Assembly: GCA_910589415.1 (NCBI GenBank)
Contig: OU342631.1
Location: 1,798,001-1,862,000, forward strand
Origin: Malachius bipustulatus
Taxonomy: Eukaryota > Arthropoda > Insecta > Coleoptera > Melyridae
Direction of reading: 5' to 3'
DNA: 64,000 bases
A program made the position numbers and the translations under genes. Below, piece by piece: positions 60,565-64,000 of this stretch (the first letter of the stretch is position 1; every line of letters begins with the position of its first letter). The notes under the pieces are model-generated. The model was not told the origin of the DNA and did not search any database. It saw only the letters and a program-made list of their open reading frames with translations.

Positions 60565-61400
60565 TTCTTAATTAAAATAAAATTTTAGTCATGATCCTGA
60601 TGGCATACACCGGACTGTGTGGAAAACAGCCCCCTTCCTAGGGTTACATAAATCGTGAGATTGAGATACTTTCAACGTCGCTACTTATCGCCCCATTAGA
60701 TTCCTATCAAATATTGGCAAATGTACTAGACTCGGTTATGCTGTTGAACTAACGCTCAATTCAAGGATATCATTGCTTTTATGTAGCATGTTATTTTTCC
60801 TGGTCGCAACAGAGAAACAAAAATCTTCTCAGTTGTATACTCTCTTAATCAACGGTTGTACCAAAAATTATGTTGCGTAAACTAAGTGATTATGAGCAGG
60901 TGACTCCCTGTTAGTCTGGTTCGAATCCAATCTTATTGGCAGAAGACAGTTTGCTCGTTTGGGCAATTGTACTACAGGTATAGTCATTTTGTACCAATCC
61001 TGTTTTGCCTGATCATCAACGATGTGACCGGGTTGAACTTTTTGTACCTATATGCTTATGTTTGCTGATGATGTTGAACTATTTTTAACGACAGAAGGCA
61101 CAGATGATTTTAAAATCTTCAAGTTACTTTACAGCTCTCCAAAGTTCGTGTGAGAAAAACAACTGGTACTCAAATAAGTCTAAATTAAGGTAACAACGTT
61201 TACCAAATGCAGATCACTAATTTTGACTCGATATAGGCTAAGTAATGAAATTGTTCAAAGAGTGTTTCGTCTATGAAACACTCTTTCGGTATTTGGGTAT
61301 TGGGATGGGTATTTTATATTTATTTAAACCTTCACGGAAATATTTTGGAGCACAACAAGACAGAATATCGAATCAGATTGCTCCTTATAGATTAATGGAA
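60565..61400 (+). pseudogene. Jockey/CR1-like LINE reverse transcriptase remnant
   Basis: Frame-broken but ordered blocks: H-D-P-D-G-I-H-R-T-V near 60,590 (the SPDGIP-type start), A-T-Y-R-P-I-R-F-L-S-N-I-G-K near 60,680, S-L-L-V-W-F-E-S-N-L-I-G-R-R-Q near 60,910, YAYVFADDVELFLTTEG-type sequence near 61,045-61,095 with the catalytic F-A-D-D box intact, and S-N-E-I-V-Q-R-V-F-R near 61,245. Stops in every block make it non-functional. Confidence 0.75.
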
Positions 61401-62935
61401 TAGCAACTTAAAAAAAATTGTTTCTCCTTTTCATATTCATCTCATATTCATTTTTTTTTTAATTGCTTTTAACCTTAATATTGAGTAAGGGATTATTCGA
61501 CAATTGACGCATTTTAAGACAGCAATTATTAATAATCTGATGTGATGTTATTATTTGACATCATAATCTAATAAACCAGGAGGTTGATATTTATAAGAAC
61601 TCATTTCCAATTGACGATTGGCTTTTAGTATTATTTAATTAATTTTTTACCCCACTTATTTGAATTGTGATTTTTTACTCTCAGAGCCTATTAATATACC
61701 TAATCTGAATTTTACCTATATCACCTACACCTACAATGAATGTGGAGATTTTGACCACTAGTGAAATAGGTAATTTAATTATTTGGGAATCTAGGACTCC
61801 CACAATTTTGAGAGCTCATCCCTTTCTCGTTTGACAAAAATATTTGATAAATAATTTTTTATGCTTTTCATACTCACCCACCTACTTTACATTTTAATGA
61901 ACTTTTATTATGTAAATTTCTCAACATCTAAAATCCAATCTTTCCGAAATTAACTCATAGAAAATCATTTTAATTGTAGCTTTAAAATATTTTCTTATTT
62001 TGCTTAAAAAATTTCATAAACCTAATTTTTGTTAATAAATATACTAAAATTTGTTGTGAAAATGATTGCCAGGTATTTTTTCAAAACTTGATATTGATAT
62101 CGTCCTTGGGAGGGGTACCTACCTACGTTGTCTAGGAGATATACATTTTTTAATTATATTGCCAGGAATCTATTTTTATGGTAAGTAATTTAAGGAAAAC
62201 GTGGAAGGAAATTTTTATTAGATTTAAATAATTTCTCCTGGTTTATTAAGATATAAGATATACAAATATTATACTCTCATCTCTCGATAATAATTCTGAC
62301 TAATAATTAATAATAATAGGTACGAAGCAATTTAATTTGAAAGCCTAATAGAACAGCGAAATTATTTTTTTAATGTCCAAAGCAATTAATTCTCATATCT
62401 TATGACTTTGATTTATGGAAATCTCTATTAGTTAATGTGATAATAAGGATAAACATGCATATTTAAATGTATAGGTGAATTGTTTATAAGTATAATGTTT
62501 AGTGAAAATATTTAGACGACAAATGAACCACCCAATCCGTGGTGTTGTACCTAATGAAGATTTTTATTTTCTGCGTTTTTTATTACCTCTGTAATATCCA
62601 TTATTGTAATGCTGCTATAGATGGCCTATAATAATAGTTAAGATCAGTAATCTGTGCTTATTATTTTAAAATGTTGTAAAATATTATTATAAATATAATA
62701 TTCATAATAGGATTGTTGTAGGCCAATGGCTGTATAATTATTATTGATGATCGATTGAATTACAATAAATGAATGCTTGTAACGTACTCGTTTTATTTAA
62801 ATAATAATTAAAAAACAATAAAAATATGTAAATAAGTAATATTAGGGTAAATAAGTAAATCTGAAAATCACAGGGTATAAAATTCAAAACTTGGACCAAT
62901 AATAAAGATAAGCTCTTCTGATGTAGGGGAGAATT
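61401..62935. other. No recognisable gene
   Basis: Very A+T-rich sequence with ATAATAAT-type short repeats near 62,290 and 62,680 and no frames of note. Confidence 0.5.
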
Positions 62936-63274
62936 TAGGCGAGTGAAGATCTCACGCCGGTGCTTTGTAGGATATTCAGAGCCAGTCTGGCACTTGGTTA
63001 CATTCCACTGGCCTGGAGAGAAATAAAAGAGGTCTTTATACCGAAACCTGCACGTAATGACTACGACGAGGCCAAGGCATATAGACCGATTAGTTTGACA
63101 TCCTTTTTACTAAAAGCGATGGAAAAACTGGTTGAGAAGCATCTCAGGCAAACCTTTCTTACAGAGAGGCCATTAAGCCAGAGGCAACATGCTTTTCAAC
63201 CAGGTAAATCATGCGAATCAGCTTTGCACCAGCTAGTGATGAGAATTGAAAAATCACTAGACAACAAAGAAATT

Positions 63275-63864
63275 TCTCCAGAACTTGACAACTGTCAGGA
63301 CGATGGGTTAAAACCCGACTCCAATACGACAGGCTATTGATTTGCTTTATACTCATTAAGACCCACCTACCTACGGTTTGTTGTGACTTTTGAGTATACT
63401 TCGGCTTTTTAATATGCATTTCTGATGTCAGTCTCGTAGCCCCTGGAGTGTCTGCAACCCATAATACACACTGGAGTTTTGTCTGGCTGGGAGCCTGTTG
63501 TTTCTCTTGATAGATGTCGCTCTGTCTCGAGGCCACTGGTAACCGGCTGAATGAGATTCCATATAGGGTTTTCGATTCATGCAGCGATTCATATCCTTCC
63601 GGACTCTCCAATATAGTACGCTGACGAGGTCTAATGAGACCGAAACGGCCGTCCGTGCTTTTGGTAGTCTGGTTGGATGTGTGTTGCTGCCTGAGTCGAT
63701 AAACTCTTTATTTGGGTTTTCGGGCGCTCCAGACTTGACAACTGTCAGGACGATGGGTTAAAACCCGACTCCAATACGACAGGCTATTGATTTGCTTTAT
63801 ACTCATTAAGACCTACCTACCTACGGTTTGTTGTGACTTTTGAGTATACTTCGGCTTTTTAATA
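63275..63864 (+). mobile_element. Retrozyme-like element: 1.3 copies of a 450-bp monomer with a 12-bp target duplication
   Basis: AACAAAGAAATT at 63,263-63,274 and again at 63,865-63,876 flanks a 590-bp insert. Its first about 139 bp (from 63,276) are repeated at its end (from about 63,725) with an offset of 450 bp and only a few differences. The order is therefore A (139) - B (about 310) - A. B contains a hammerhead ribozyme. Variable-length target duplications and multimeric copies of a ribozyme-bearing monomer are known for retrozymes and for Penelope-like terminal repeats. No protein is encoded, so mobility must depend on enzymes in trans. Confidence 0.85.
63599..63672 (+). ncRNA. Type I hammerhead self-cleaving ribozyme
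   Basis: All core elements are present. CUGACGA is at 63,621-63,627. Stem II is GGUCU/AGACC (63,628-63,632 with 63,637-63,641) closed by an AAUG loop. GAAA is at 63,642-63,645. Stem III is ACGG/CCGU (63,645-63,648 with 63,649-63,652), with no loop. The cleavage triplet is GUC, ending at 63,653. Stem I is GUACG/CGUGC (63,616-63,620 with 63,654-63,658, one G-U pair), continuing after an internal loop as CCGGACU/AGUCUGG (63,599-63,605 with 63,666-63,672). A loopless 4-bp stem III is what retrozyme and Penelope hammerheads show; they are thought to work best as dimers. Cleavage is predicted between 63,653 and 63,654. Confidence 0.93.
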
Positions 63865-64000
63865 AACAAAGAAATTGCCCTCGGGGCTTTTCTAGACATA
63901 GAGGGGGCGTTTGACAACACCTCCTTCAGCTGCATGGTATCGGCCGCTAGAAGACTTGGCGTCGATGACACCACAACTAGGTGGCTGAGCGCTATGTTGG

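Larger units (their letters stand above)
62940..64000 (+). pseudogene. R1/Jockey-like LINE reverse transcriptase, interrupted by a small retroelement
   Basis: The first part (62,940-63,274) encodes the fingers of a non-LTR polymerase: W-R-E-I-K-E-V-F-I-P-K, then Y-R-P-I-S-L-T-S-F, then K-A-M-E-K-L, then Q-H-A-F-Q-P-G-K-S. The second part (63,865-64,000) resumes in the same frame with ALGAFLDIEGAFDNTSF, which contains the first catalytic Asp, and runs off the window. Taking out 63,275-63,864 and one copy of the 12-bp duplication leaves a frame without stops. It is 5'-truncated (a stop lies just upstream near 62,935) but otherwise well preserved, suggesting a young LINE family. Confidence 0.85.

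Noticed and set aside
63290..63333. Hairpin CTGTC ... GGGTTAAAACCC ... GACAG in the repeated A segment as a second hammerhead
   Set aside because: It pairs well but lacks CUGANGA and GAAA core sequences. It may be another structured part of the element but is not a hammerhead.

Overview
The window looks like accessory, repeat-dominated chromosomal DNA from an arthropod, most likely an insect. The evidence is high A+T content, abundant R1-, RTE- and Jockey/CR1-like non-LTR retrotransposon remnants, foldback elements and MITEs, a spliced animal-type MULE transposase gene, and no bacterial gene layout. I see no intact host gene that I can name. Nearly all supported features are mobile elements, often nested or inserted into one another.

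Layout. Positions 1-4,980 hold two foldback/inverted-repeat elements, one small MITE and unassigned DNA. Positions 5,230-13,390 hold decayed LINE fragments on both strands plus a foldback element. Positions 15,524-30,611 hold a 15,076-bp DNA transposon flanked by a perfect 6-bp duplication (GTTAAG). Its arms of about 3.2-3.4 kb are inverted copies carrying tandem arrays of a 336-347-bp unit (7 units left, 10 units right). Its interior carries one long gene (21,539-25,780) that joins a DDE-like transposase core to a complete His-Asp-Gln-Cys Ulp1-type cysteine protease and a cysteine-rich tail. A MITE, a LINE fragment and a foldback element are nested inside it.

Positions 31,440-32,230 hold an inverted-repeat element with a possible Harbinger-like fragment. 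Positions 33,255-36,524 are a complete MULE with a perfect 9-bp duplication (CACCGGGAC), terminal inverted repeats and a two-exon transposase gene whose intron can be read from the sequence. It sits upstream of, and probably in, an RTE-like LINE remnant running to about 38,535. After an R1-like fragment on the minus strand come large foldbacks (41,711-43,592 and 45,702-46,298), another R1-like LINE interrupted by a MITE (47,285-48,790), a long stretch with no recognisable genes (49,740-60,560) holding one small MITE, and a further LINE remnant.

At the right edge (62,940-64,000) an R1/Jockey-like reverse transcriptase fragment is interrupted by a 590-bp element with a 12-bp target duplication. 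That element is 1.3 copies of a 450-bp monomer and contains a textbook type I hammerhead ribozyme, so I read it as a retrozyme or a Penelope-type terminal-repeat derivative. Removing it with one duplication copy restores an uninterrupted reading frame.

The two candidates for an undescribed system are the 15-kb transposase-protease element, whose left terminus carries a regularly spaced cluster of nuclear-receptor-like TCAAGGTCA sites in a large palindrome, and the hammerhead-bearing retroelement.
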